Below are positions 16,914 to 24,250 of a stretch of DNA of 38,624 nucleotides, in pieces. Each line of letters begins with the position of its first letter. Position 1 is the stretch's first letter. Where the stretch lies: NCBI GenBank assembly GCA_902826835.1, contig CADEGH010000046.1, positions 1 through 38,624 of the forward strand. Direction: 5' to 3'. Origin of the DNA: an uncultured bacterium (GTDB taxonomy: Bacteria > Planctomycetota > GCA-002687715). Below the pieces are notes generated by a model that was given only the letters and a program-made list of their open reading frames with translations, made no database searches and had not been told where the DNA came from. The translations under genes were made by a program, and so were the position numbers.

Positions 16914-17900
16914 ATGCCCCTGTTATTGCGTGTTCCCCGAACTGGCGACCAGGGCGCAATCGAGCGTGCGCTCCGATCCTCCGCGGGCTCCCAAGAAGCC
17001 AGTCGAGTCCTGGCCTTGCTGGGTCGCGGATCACCCGCATTGGGCGCTTTCGATGCCCAAGACCGCGTCCTCGGACTCCTGGTCGCTCGTGCGGAGCCTT
17101 ATTCGATCCGGGGAGAATCGCGGTCGATCGGGATCCTGAGTTGCGCGTATTTTCCCGCCGCGGTGCGGCTGGGAGGCGTTCACAGTTTGGCGGTGGATCT
17201 GCTTGCGGAATTCAAGGCGCGGTTCGAGGGCAGCGCGGGCCTCGTCATGCTGCTCGCCCGACCCACCGAAGCGGACGGTTGGTGGTTGCGCCGGATGGCC
17301 GAGTTCGAACCGATCACGACCGGTCTGGGCCTCCGGCGGGCCGGTGCGTGGCCGATAGGAGTTCCCGCGGGTGTGGAAGTGAGCCGCTGGACCTCCCATT
17401 CGAACTTGCGATGGGACACGCCTTTGAGCTTCACCGCCTGCGCCCCGCGGCGTGATCGAGCCTGGGCGGAGCGACTCGTCTCGGAAGAGCCGGACTCAGA
17501 GCTCTTCGTCGCGGCGCGTGGCGAGGTCGTCGTGTGCGCCGCGGTCGCTCGCCGACGCCCTCACGAATGCCGTCTCCTGGATTGGGCGGCCCCCGCCGGT
17601 GATTGGCCGCTCGTCGAAGCCCTCCTCTCTCCCCTGGTGGGCGATGCCTCCATCCCGGTCACGGCCAGCCTTTGGAACCCCACCCACTGGACCGCGCACG
17701 CCCTTCAGGAAGCCGGCTTCGTCGTAGATCCCCGGGCCGGCGAACCCCTGCTGCTCGGTCGCATCAGCCTCGGTTTCTTGACGCGCCACTTCTTGGCCGA
17801 AAGTCTCGAGGAGATGGAGTTGCGGGTCGGGATTTCGCCGCTGCACACCTTCACGCGCCCCGAACTCGTGGTCACCCCGCCGCCGGCCGGCGATCGCTGA
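16914..17900 (+). CDS. GNAT-like protein, degenerate second member of the pair
   Basis: A 328-residue protein starting at the base after the GNAT1 stop. The N-terminal part (RVPRTGDQGAIERAL, then GAFDAQDRVLGLLVAR strands) has GNAT-like secondary structure, and the second half repeats the pattern (ELFVAARGEVVVCAAVARR, LDWAAPAG, HWTAHALQEAGFV). The acetyl-CoA-binding R/Q-x-x-G-x-G/A loop is not evident, so it may be a non-catalytic partner or a diverged enzyme. It closes the dehydrogenase-fucosidase-GNAT-GNAT operon. Its last ten codons and the 27 bp after the stop are duplicated at 22693-22752, directly upstream of the YihY gene. Confidence 0.6.
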   Translation: MPLLLRVPRTGDQGAIERALRSSAGSQEASRVLALLGRGSPALGAFDAQDRVLGLLVARAEPYSIRGESRSIGILSCAYFPAAVRLGGVHSLAVDLLAEFKARFEGSAGLVMLLARPTEADGWWLRRMAEFEPITTGLGLRRAGAWPIGVPAGVEVSRWTSHSNLRWDTPLSFTACAPRRDRAWAERLVSEEPDSELFVAARGEVVVCAAVARRRPHECRLLDWAAPAGDWPLVEALLSPLVGDASIPVTASLWNPTHWTAHALQEAGFVVDPRAGEPLLLGRISLGFLTRHFLAESLEEMELRVGISPLHTFTRPELVVTPPPAGDR

Positions 17901-17930
17901 GCCCCGCCCCAGTTCTGGCCGGGGTCGAGC
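17871..17930 (+). repeat. 60-bp duplicated segment, copy 1 (end of GNAT2 and flanking DNA)
   Basis: This segment matches 22693-22752 at 56 of 60 positions without gaps by my reading. It covers the last ten codons of GNAT2 and the following noncoding DNA. Because the noncoding part is conserved as well, it records a DNA duplication and not merely protein homology. Confidence 0.85.
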
Positions 17931-17947
17931 TGACCTCTCCCACGGCC

Positions 17948-18024
17948 GAGTCGGACCCCTCGCCCCCCCTACAGCCCTGCGCGCCATGATCGCCTCCTTC
18001 TCGAATCGTCCTTTATCCGACTAG
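17948..18024 (+). pseudogene. Remnant of a YihY/BrkB gene 3' end
   Basis: This stretch aligns with the last 78 bp of the intact YihY gene (23993-24070) with one 1-nt deletion. After the indel the translation reads RAMIASFSNRPLSD-stop, against RAMITSFADRRLAD-stop in the intact gene (9 of 14 identical). It lies 18 bp after the copy-1 duplicated segment. In the intact copy the equivalent positions are separated by almost the entire YihY gene, so a deletion of about 1.2 kb explains the arrangement. Confidence 0.8.
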
Positions 18025-18049
18025 GAGAATGCCCCTCGCGACGACGCAT

Positions 18050-19765
18050 TCAAGGAACGCGATAGAGCAAACCGTTGCTGAGGGCGACGCCGAAAGGGGC
18101 CCCGGAGTCGGGAACGGCCACTTGGGCGACGAGTTGGTAGCCCGACGGGAGTCCAATCGGGATGGGAGTGGTCAGGACTATGGTGCCTTGGGCGCTTGCA
18201 GTGAACTGCGCAACTTCGGTCGGAGGCCACGGCCAGACGATGCCGCCGAAGATCGGGGTGGGAGCGAGCATCGGCCCCGTTGCCAGGAGGGCTTGAGAAA
18301 GCGGTGGCAAGTTCTCGACGACGACCATGAGCGTCGTCGGGGGACTCAGCCCCTCCACCAGCCGCAATTCCGGAATGCCGTTCGATCCGGCCGCGAAGCC
18401 ACCCAAGTTGCGAGCGGGCCCAAGGTCGAGTCTGACCGCCTCGAACTCGGCCCCGTCCGGTGGAGACAGCGCGTAGTTGTAGGGCACGGTCTGCATCACA
18501 CCGCCGAGCCAGCGTTCGTTGATCGTCCAGTGGCTCGCGTAGAAGCCAAAACTGGACGGATCCGCGGTCGGAAACTGCATTGGGCTGCCATCGTTCTTCC
18601 GGGCGATATTAATGCGGTAAGCTCCGTGCAGATCTTGGATCAGCCATTCCCAGAGACCCGTCTGGATTCTTGCCCCCACCATCAGAATTCGCGAGCCGTC
18701 GTACGAGAGACCGAGACAAGCCATGAATTGGCTGTAGTAGTCGCCGTTGTTGACCGAAAGAGTCTGCCCCGTGATTCGGTTCCTCCACACCAATCCCTGA
18801 CCGGTCGGAGCCTGGAGTCCCAAGTACGTCTGAAGCGGCACCTTCATTACGATGCAGTTGCCATCTCCGCTGACGATATAGGGACTGAATCCTCCCGCTG
18901 GGACCGGTCCGTTGGGCCCCGGCATCGTGGAGACGCAACTGATTTGGCCGGTCACGAAGTCCCGGACGAAGATGTCTTGGCCTCCCGTATCGCCCGGGAC
19001 AAGGGTTGGGCAACCAGTGTCGAAGAAGACGTAGCGTCCGTCGTGGGAAATTGCTCCCGCACCCACGCTCGCTTGCGTCGTTCCGGAAAATATGCAGAAG
19101 GGACTGACTCTTTGTACCGTCAAGTCCGAGGACTTGATTCGGTAGGCCCTTGCGCCGGGCGATTGATACACTTCACCGGGCTCAGGCGGCAATAGAAAGT
19201 CGCTACTACCAACGACAACATACTCCAAATCTGGGGTCATGGCTGACAGCCATACGCTTGTGGGGGAAGGTGCTAAGCCGAGCGGGAAGGTCAGTCGCCT
19301 CCAAATCGGCTGTGCGGGGTTGCTGATGTCCGCGTGCATGACACCCCACTCTCCAGTCACGCCCAGCGGAAGAAAACCCTCAGCGACCACCGATCGCCCG
19401 TCGGCCGAAAGCGTGATTCGCGCCACTCCCCCAAAGGCAACCCCCGAAGGATCCTTGGTCAACAACCGGATCTGACCGGAGACTTCATCGTAGAGGTAGC
19501 CGTCCGGGCTCTGATTCGTATCCATGGGATCAATGTCGGGAACGGACGCAAATGCTACCATCTTCCCATCTTCGCTCACGGAGCATGCAGTATTGGAAAA
19601 CCCAGTGGATCCGCCGCCAGGGATGAGCTGGCCATAGTAATCCCTCGACACGATGGTCACGGGACCGAAGGGTGCCGACTGACCGACACAAGGTCCGACG
19701 AAGGCCACCAAGGCAGTGGCCGTCACCATGAAGCTTCCAAGCTTGAATTCGATTGAGCGGATCAT
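18050..19765 (-). CDS. B1: secreted PD40/TolB-like beta-propeller protein paired with A1
   Basis: A 571-residue exported protein. After the signal peptide (about 1-30, ending CVGQ) come PD40/TolB-like propeller repeats, recognisable by ACSVSEDGKMVAFAS followed by D-x-YLYDEVSGQIRLLTKD, and later by GQDIFVRDFVTGQISCVS (about 80-330). The last ~140 residues (from NLGGFAAGSNG) form the C-terminal beta module shared with B2 and B3. The start ATG at 19765 overlaps the A1 stop by four bases (ATGA), so B1 translation should depend on ribosomes arriving from A1. In this copy A1 is out of frame, so B1 may be poorly translated. B2 and B3 are paralogues. Function is unknown; a carbohydrate- or surface-binding partner of A is plausible. 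Confidence 0.7.
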   Translation of the reverse strand: MIRSIEFKLGSFMVTATALVAFVGPCVGQSAPFGPVTIVSRDYYGQLIPGGGSTGFSNTACSVSEDGKMVAFASVPDIDPMDTNQSPDGYLYDEVSGQIRLLTKDPSGVAFGGVARITLSADGRSVVAEGFLPLGVTGEWGVMHADISNPAQPIWRRLTFPLGLAPSPTSVWLSAMTPDLEYVVVGSSDFLLPPEPGEVYQSPGARAYRIKSSDLTVQRVSPFCIFSGTTQASVGAGAISHDGRYVFFDTGCPTLVPGDTGGQDIFVRDFVTGQISCVSTMPGPNGPVPAGGFSPYIVSGDGNCIVMKVPLQTYLGLQAPTGQGLVWRNRITGQTLSVNNGDYYSQFMACLGLSYDGSRILMVGARIQTGLWEWLIQDLHGAYRINIARKNDGSPMQFPTADPSSFGFYASHWTINERWLGGVMQTVPYNYALSPPDGAEFEAVRLDLGPARNLGGFAAGSNGIPELRLVEGLSPPTTLMVVVENLPPLSQALLATGPMLAPTPIFGGIVWPWPPTEVAQFTASAQGTIVLTTPIPIGLPSGYQLVAQVAVPDSGAPFGVALSNGLLYRVP

Positions 19766-22357
19766 GGCCCCGTGCCCCCGATAGAGAAGTTGATCAAGAC
19801 GACGTACTCGTTGTGCGGGGCCAAGCAATTCCAGGCCGGATCGGGCGGCGTAATCAATACCGACGTCGGGTTCGTGGGAATCGCGAGGTTCTGCACGGGA
19901 CTCGCCGTCAGCGTGCACGGATTCAGATATTGAATAGGTATGGTCCCGCTCAAGCCAGTGAGGTTCAGGCTGAAACTCGCTGGACCAAGCGTAGGCGGAT
20001 TGAATCCGGTACCTCGAGTTCCCGTCACTGGCGAGTAAACGATGAGCCTCGTACTCGCTCCCATGCCGGAGCGGGCAGCCACCACGGTGGCCTCAACGGC
20101 CGGTCGAGTGATCGCGCCCGGACCCAAGGGAGGCGGTCCCATGTTCGTGTACCACTGAGAACTGGACGCCAGGTTGCCGGACGACGGATTCCGGGGTTCC
20201 GGAGCCACGAGGCCTTGATAGGGCCGATTTCCGGCCGCGGGCGTTTGAGACACCACGACCGACAGATCCGGAGAGAACTCCTGCCAATCGACCTCCGCGC
20301 AGAACCGACTTGCGGCCGTGAATGGCTGTAGGGCAACCTCCGGTTCGAAAAGCCCGTATGGCGCGGCCAAGGTCGCGTAGCGCGGGCCCCAGAAGGACAC
20401 CATGGCCCCAGCGATGACGCCAGCCCCCCACACATGATCGCGCGCCCACTTTTCGATTCCTTGTTGGTTGGTCAGAAGGCCCGGGAGGGCGTACGGATTG
20501 GAATAGCTGGCCGGCAGGGGAAACGGTAGGATGCCATCTGGAAGCCCTGTAAGATCAAGAAGGTCATCGGGGCGGACGCAATAAGGATTATCAAGGCTGT
20601 TGTAGACCGGAGCAGGCAGCCTCCAAGGGAATGCGGTGTTCCCGATGACCCAATCCTCTTCGATAAAAATGGGGCAGGGTGCGTAGGCACCTCCGGAATC
20701 AAGGATGGTACGGTGCCCGGGTATGACGGTAAGCGGAAAGGGGAATCCTGACAGCATGGGGCAATCATGATTCCAGAGACCTGGGGCCGTGTAGAGTTCT
20801 TCGGTTGTGCCAGTGATCGTGGCGAGCCCAATCTCGCCGCCTCGTTGCAGGCCGATGCAAGAGAGCCAAGAGCGGTCGGTCGCGGCCAAGAAAGCGCTCA
20901 GATTGGCGCAGATCCTCGAGTTGAAACTGCCGTTGGAGACGGTGGTGGTGTTGCTGGCAAAGCCCACCCTTCGCGTGGCATTTTCACCCCAGCGGGTCGC
21001 GTAGAGGGACCCGCGCCTCGGGCAAACCGTTACTATCTTGCTGGATCCACTGTTGGTAAGGTAGGGCTCTATATCCCGAAACTTCTCTCCGAACCAGCGC
21101 ACCCACGAATTCGGGTAGGCGCATCCCCAGTTCACGCCCGGCGTAGATTGGCAGGTTGCCCCGTCCCTCAACTCGTACTCGTGCATGATTGTGTACTGAA
21201 CATTGGGGTAGGAGCTGAGCCTGCCAACTACGTACCAATAGTAGAGCTGGTATCGATACTCGAACATTCGTAGTGGATCGCCAACCACGATAAGTCGGCT
21301 CGCCTCAGGATCACCAACGAGCGGTGAGGATTGCGGCGTATACGCGTTCGCAAGATACTCGTTTTCAAAGTCGGCTCCGCCCCCACTGTTGAGCGTCAGG
21401 GTTATGGCGACCTGAATACCGCGTACGCGGCAGAGTTCGAGAATCCAGTCGAGGTGATTCCAGTAGTTGAGGTCGAATCGTTCGTAATCAAGCTGCGACG
21501 TAAAGAGGTTCGGCCCACCAGGAACAAAGAATTTCGTGTTGACCGTAGTCGCCGTCGGATTTTGAAATGCGAATGCGGAGTACTGGGTGATTGCCTTCTG
21601 AGTGGGATCAGCCGGGTCGGTCGCCGGCCAGTAGGGCGGATTCGCCGGAACCTGAGAGGCTGGTACTCCGCGCTGTGAACTGTAGTTGAGGGCGATCCGA
21701 ATGCGGTTGAAGCCCTTGTCGACGGCGTCGTCCAAGACTCCAACGACCGTCAGAAGGTGCCCTTTGATATAGGACGGATTCGGAGATGTCGGCCAATCGG
21801 GGTAGGCAAAGAACCCGGGGAAGGTGGTCCAGCGGGGATCCGCCAGATGGAGGTGAGTCGTCGTCATGGGGCGGCGATAGACCACCGTCCCGTCACCCTG
21901 GGGTTCGACCACCGCAAAGGGCCTCCCCTCCGGAATGGCCGGACGCCAAGGCCCCTTTGCGGTGCTCGCGATGCAGAGGAACGAATGTTGCAAATCTCCC
22001 GGATCCTCCGTGAAGACTTGAGGCGCGCCGGGCGGGCGCTCCAACTCGAAAGAGAGAGTCCAGGCTCCGGCGTAGGGAGCTGCGAAGTACACGGGAAAGA
22101 GGATCTGCGGCTGTGTAGCCGTGCAGACAACCGGCACCCGAAAGGTGCCGCTCATGTGTGTAAACACTGCCGTCAACTTCACTTGCGTGAATGGGTTGGC
22201 GACGGACCCCGCCGGCGCTGTGAAGTTCTTGAACAGGACACGCTCCCAAAGTCCCACCTTGGAGGGCGGGAGGCTCGATTGACTCCAGGTCAGGTTAGAG
22301 AGAGAGAGAGAGAGAGAGAGACACCCAGATCAGAGTCGCGGTTTTCAAACCAAGCAT
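19762..22357 (-). CDS. A1: secreted apiosidase-like (DUF5060/DUF4038-like) protein, frame-shifted OFF by a (CT)12 tract in its signal peptide
   Basis: The ATG at 22357 has GAGGAG six bases upstream and a TTGACA-N17 promoter. It encodes 12 residues, then Ser-Leu repeats from (CT)12, then TAA at 22297-22295: a 20-residue peptide. One more CT unit (or two fewer) would join this leader in frame to the large open frame 19762-22257, giving a complete signal peptide and a protein aligned with A2 over its whole length. That large frame encodes an N-terminal Ig-like domain resembling DUF5060 (WERV...FTAP, NPFTQVKLTAVF, then FAAPYAGAWTLSF) and a barrel-like domain related to DUF4038/apiosidase-like hydrolases (YYWYVVGRLSSYPNVQYTIMHEYE, where the Glu could be catalytic). 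The GTG at 22257 lacks a ribosome site and a signal peptide, so it is an unlikely start. Substrate unknown. Confidence 0.7.
22297..22320 (-). repeat. (CT)12 dinucleotide tract within the A1 signal-peptide codons
   Basis: Twelve CT units on the coding strand encode alternating Ser and Leu in the hydrophobic core of the signal peptide. With 12 units the frame runs into TAA immediately after the tract. With 11 units TGA follows two codons after the tract. With 10 or 13 units the frame continues into the mature protein. This is the pattern expected of a slipped-strand ON/OFF switch. Confidence 0.9.
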
Positions 22358-22363
22358 CGGAAT

Positions 22364-22369
22364 CTCCTC
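22364..22369 (-). promoter_or_regulatory. Ribosome-binding site of A1 that decides its start at 22357
   Basis: GAGGAG on the minus strand, six bases before the ATG at 22357. It supports a start upstream of the CT tract and not at the GTG at 22257, which has no such site. Confidence 0.75.
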
Positions 22370-22382
22370 ACGGACCTCAAAC

Positions 22383-22411
22383 ATTGAACCCTACTCGCCG
22401 TGGACTGTCAA
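22383..22411 (-). promoter_or_regulatory. Sigma-70-like promoter of the A1-B1 pair
   Basis: TTGACA (22411-22406) and TTCAAT (22388-22383) are separated by exactly 17 bp on the minus strand. Transcription would begin near 22376, about 19 nt before the ATG. The spacing to the start is nearly the same as for A2. Confidence 0.65.
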
Positions 22412-22572
22412 GCCTGGATTCGAGGCTCTGGAAGGCTCGCGATCTACTGGGGCGCAGGGTCGGAAGGTAACACCTGCCCCCCGTACGCCCGCCGGCGTCG
22501 GGAAAACCGCCAAAGCCTCGTGTCCTTCGGCCAGGCAGTGCTCCAGTGCCAGGCGGCAATGGATCCACGGTG

Positions 22573-22665
22573 CGCGGCCCCGCCATCCTCCAGAAGGGGC
22601 ATGGCCACGTCGAAGTCGAGCGATTCAATCGCAACGGGTCGGCAGTGTTATCGCCCCAGCTCTGA
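22573..22665 (+). pseudogene. Remnant of a fucosidase PA14-domain end
   Basis: One reading frame gives 26 residues from RGPAILQKG to NGSAVL, which match RGTATLQRG to TGRAVL of the fucosidase PA14 domain at 18 of 26 positions, followed by a premature stop at 22663. The stretch HVEVE is identical, and 16 bases around it are identical at the DNA level (CACGTCGAAGTCGAGC). There is no start or upstream domain. It is therefore a decayed piece of a second fucosidase or of another PA14 protein. Confidence 0.7.
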
Positions 22666-22680
22666 TAGTACGCATGCTTG

Positions 22681-22722
22681 CCCCTGGTCGTCGTCACCCC
22701 ACCTCCGGCCGGCGATCGCTGA
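22681..22722 (+). pseudogene. Remnant of the GNAT2 3' end
   Basis: Translates to PLVVVTPPPAGDR-stop, against PELVVTPPPAGDR-stop at the end of intact GNAT2. No GNAT2 sequence precedes it; it lies 15 bp after the PA14 remnant. The body of the gene, and all of GNAT1, are missing from this copy. Confidence 0.75.
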
Positions 22723-22752
22723 GCCCAACCCCAGTTCTGGCCGGGGTCGAGC
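22693..22752 (+). repeat. 60-bp duplicated segment, copy 2 (upstream of YihY)
   Basis: Partner of 17871-17930, with four mismatches in 60 bp and no gaps. Here it leads directly to the start of the YihY gene, 19 bp later, which shows that GNAT2 and YihY were once adjacent. Confidence 0.85.
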
Positions 22753-22771
22753 CGAAAAGCTAAGAAACTCC

Positions 22772-24070
22772 ATGCTGGCTCGCGAGCGCATCCTCCGTTG
22801 GTTGGAACCGAAGGTCGGTCCGAACGTCAGTCCGACGTCACTCCCTTTACGGGTGGTCTGGATCCTCGGGCTCGCGGCCGGTCGCTTCAACCGCGACTAT
22901 TGCCTGACCCGCGCCGCCGGACTCTCGTTCACCACGCTCATCAGCCTGATTCCCCTGGCGGTGCTCTTCTTCAGCCTGGCCGGGGTGCTCGGGGGTGGTG
23001 AGCGCATCATCGACTACGTGAAAAAAGAGGTGTTCCCGCTGGTCGCGCCGGACTTCCAGGCGCAACTCACGACCTGGCTGGACGAACACATTTCCGCCAC
23101 CGCCTTCCGCGCGGGTCCGACCGGGGTCGTCAACGTGGCCGCCGTGTTTGGGCTCCTTTTTGCCGCCTACGGAATCCTCGCCTCGGCGGAGCGCTATCTG
23201 AACGAGATCTGGCACAGCGCGACGCGCCGCAGCTTCGTCCAGAAGATGACGGTCTTTTGGGTCATCCTGACCGCGTCCCCGTTCTGCATCGCCCTTTCGA
23301 TGACGGTCGGCGACTTCCTCAGTCCCGAAGGTGGCCTCATCGAACGCCTCCAAGAGCAGTCCTGGATCTTCCGCACGATCTACCGCGTGCTCGTGCCGGC
23401 CACGATCGGCTTCCTCGGATTCTCGACCACCCTCCTGCTTTTGCCGTCAACCCGCGTCCACCCCTGGAGCGCGGCAGTGGGCGGGCTCGTGTGCGCGATT
23501 CTCTGGGAAGTCTCCCGCAACGCCTTTTTCATCTACGTCGGCCGGTCGACCCAACTCGCGGGCTTCTATCCCAAGCTCGTCGCGTTGCCGCTCTTTTTGG
23601 TGTGGATCTACCTCAATTGGATGATCGTGCTCTACGGCGCGGAGGTGTCCTACGTGCACCAACACCTCGGAGCCTTGGTCGCCCACAGGCGGCGCAAACA
23701 CCAACTGCCGCGGCGTTCATTGGCCAATATCGGATTGACCCTGCTCGGGCGGGCGAAGGTCGCCTTCGGCGGGGGCAGCCCCCCCCCAACCCTCGACGCT
23801 CTGGCCGCGGAGTGGAACGTGGATCCCGAGGTCGCACACCGCGTCGCCAATCTCCTGGTGCAGCGAGGGGACCTCGTCGAGGACGCCCGCGATGCCGGGG
23901 TCTTCCGCCTCGGTCGCGACCCCGCCCAAATCTCCCTCGCCGCCGTCGTGGAATCCCTCCTGCGCGAGGACTTCCCCGAGGACTTCGCAATCGAGTCCGA
24001 CCCCTCGACCCTCCCCTCCGCCTGGCGCGCCATGATCACTTCCTTCGCGGACCGCCGCTTGGCCGACTAA
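22772..24070 (+). CDS. YihY/BrkB-family membrane protein with C-terminal winged-helix-like domain
   Basis: A 432-residue inner-membrane protein of the YihY/virulence factor BrkB family (formerly mis-annotated as RNase BN). Family features include the N-terminal AAGLSFTTLISLIPLAVLFF helix (about 49-68), an NEIWH-type segment near 148, the helix containing GLVCAILWEVSRNAFFIYV, and GFYPKLVALPLFLVWIYLNWMIVLYGAEVSY near 270-300. A cytoplasmic tail (about 330-432) contains a winged-helix-like segment (WNVDPEVAHRVANLLVQRGDLVE). The function of the family is not settled; export or envelope roles have been suggested. The ATG at 22772 is chosen because the longer open frame runs through the decayed fucosidase and GNAT remnants. 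A C9 run at 23779-23787 lies between the membrane part and the tail. Confidence 0.85.
   Translation: MLARERILRWLEPKVGPNVSPTSLPLRVVWILGLAAGRFNRDYCLTRAAGLSFTTLISLIPLAVLFFSLAGVLGGGERIIDYVKKEVFPLVAPDFQAQLTTWLDEHISATAFRAGPTGVVNVAAVFGLLFAAYGILASAERYLNEIWHSATRRSFVQKMTVFWVILTASPFCIALSMTVGDFLSPEGGLIERLQEQSWIFRTIYRVLVPATIGFLGFSTTLLLLPSTRVHPWSAAVGGLVCAILWEVSRNAFFIYVGRSTQLAGFYPKLVALPLFLVWIYLNWMIVLYGAEVSYVHQHLGALVAHRRRKHQLPRRSLANIGLTLLGRAKVAFGGGSPPPTLDALAAEWNVDPEVAHRVANLLVQRGDLVEDARDAGVFRLGRDPAQISLAAVVESLLREDFPEDFAIESDPSTLPSAWRAMITSFADRRLAD
23779..23787 (+). repeat. C9 tract inside the YihY gene
   Basis: Nine consecutive C encode a Pro run at the hinge before the winged-helix-like tail. A one-base slip would remove the tail but leave the membrane part intact. 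The frame is open as read. Confidence 0.8.
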
Positions 24071-24250
24071 TTCCAGCCATCGCGCGTGACATTCGGACGA
24101 GGAATGTTCCTTGTTCGGGTGGGTCGTCTTTCCGTTCGTGCCGCCTCCTGCCGGTGACGACCTGCGCTGGTCCGTGCCTCCGAGCGCCCCCCGTGAGCCA
24201 CTCCGCGAGACATGGTGGTTCCGTCGTGTCCACTGATCCGGGAGTCCTCT

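Noticed and set aside
17911..17930. Short GC-rich inverted repeat after GNAT2 as a terminator
   Set aside because: The stem is only four base pairs and there is no T tract; its conservation at 22733-22752 is explained by the duplication.
22255..22257. GTG at 22257 as the true start of A1
   Set aside because: It has no ribosome site, gives no signal peptide, and the promoter and GAGGAG point to the ATG at 22357.
18025..22411. A1-B1 as a transposable element
   Set aside because: No transposase, terminal inverted repeats or target-site duplication were found; the flanking repeats are gene remnants.
22400..22771. Extended N-terminus of YihY from 22400
   Set aside because: The extra 124 codons run through remnants of the fucosidase and GNAT2 genes in unrelated frames and do not resemble the family.
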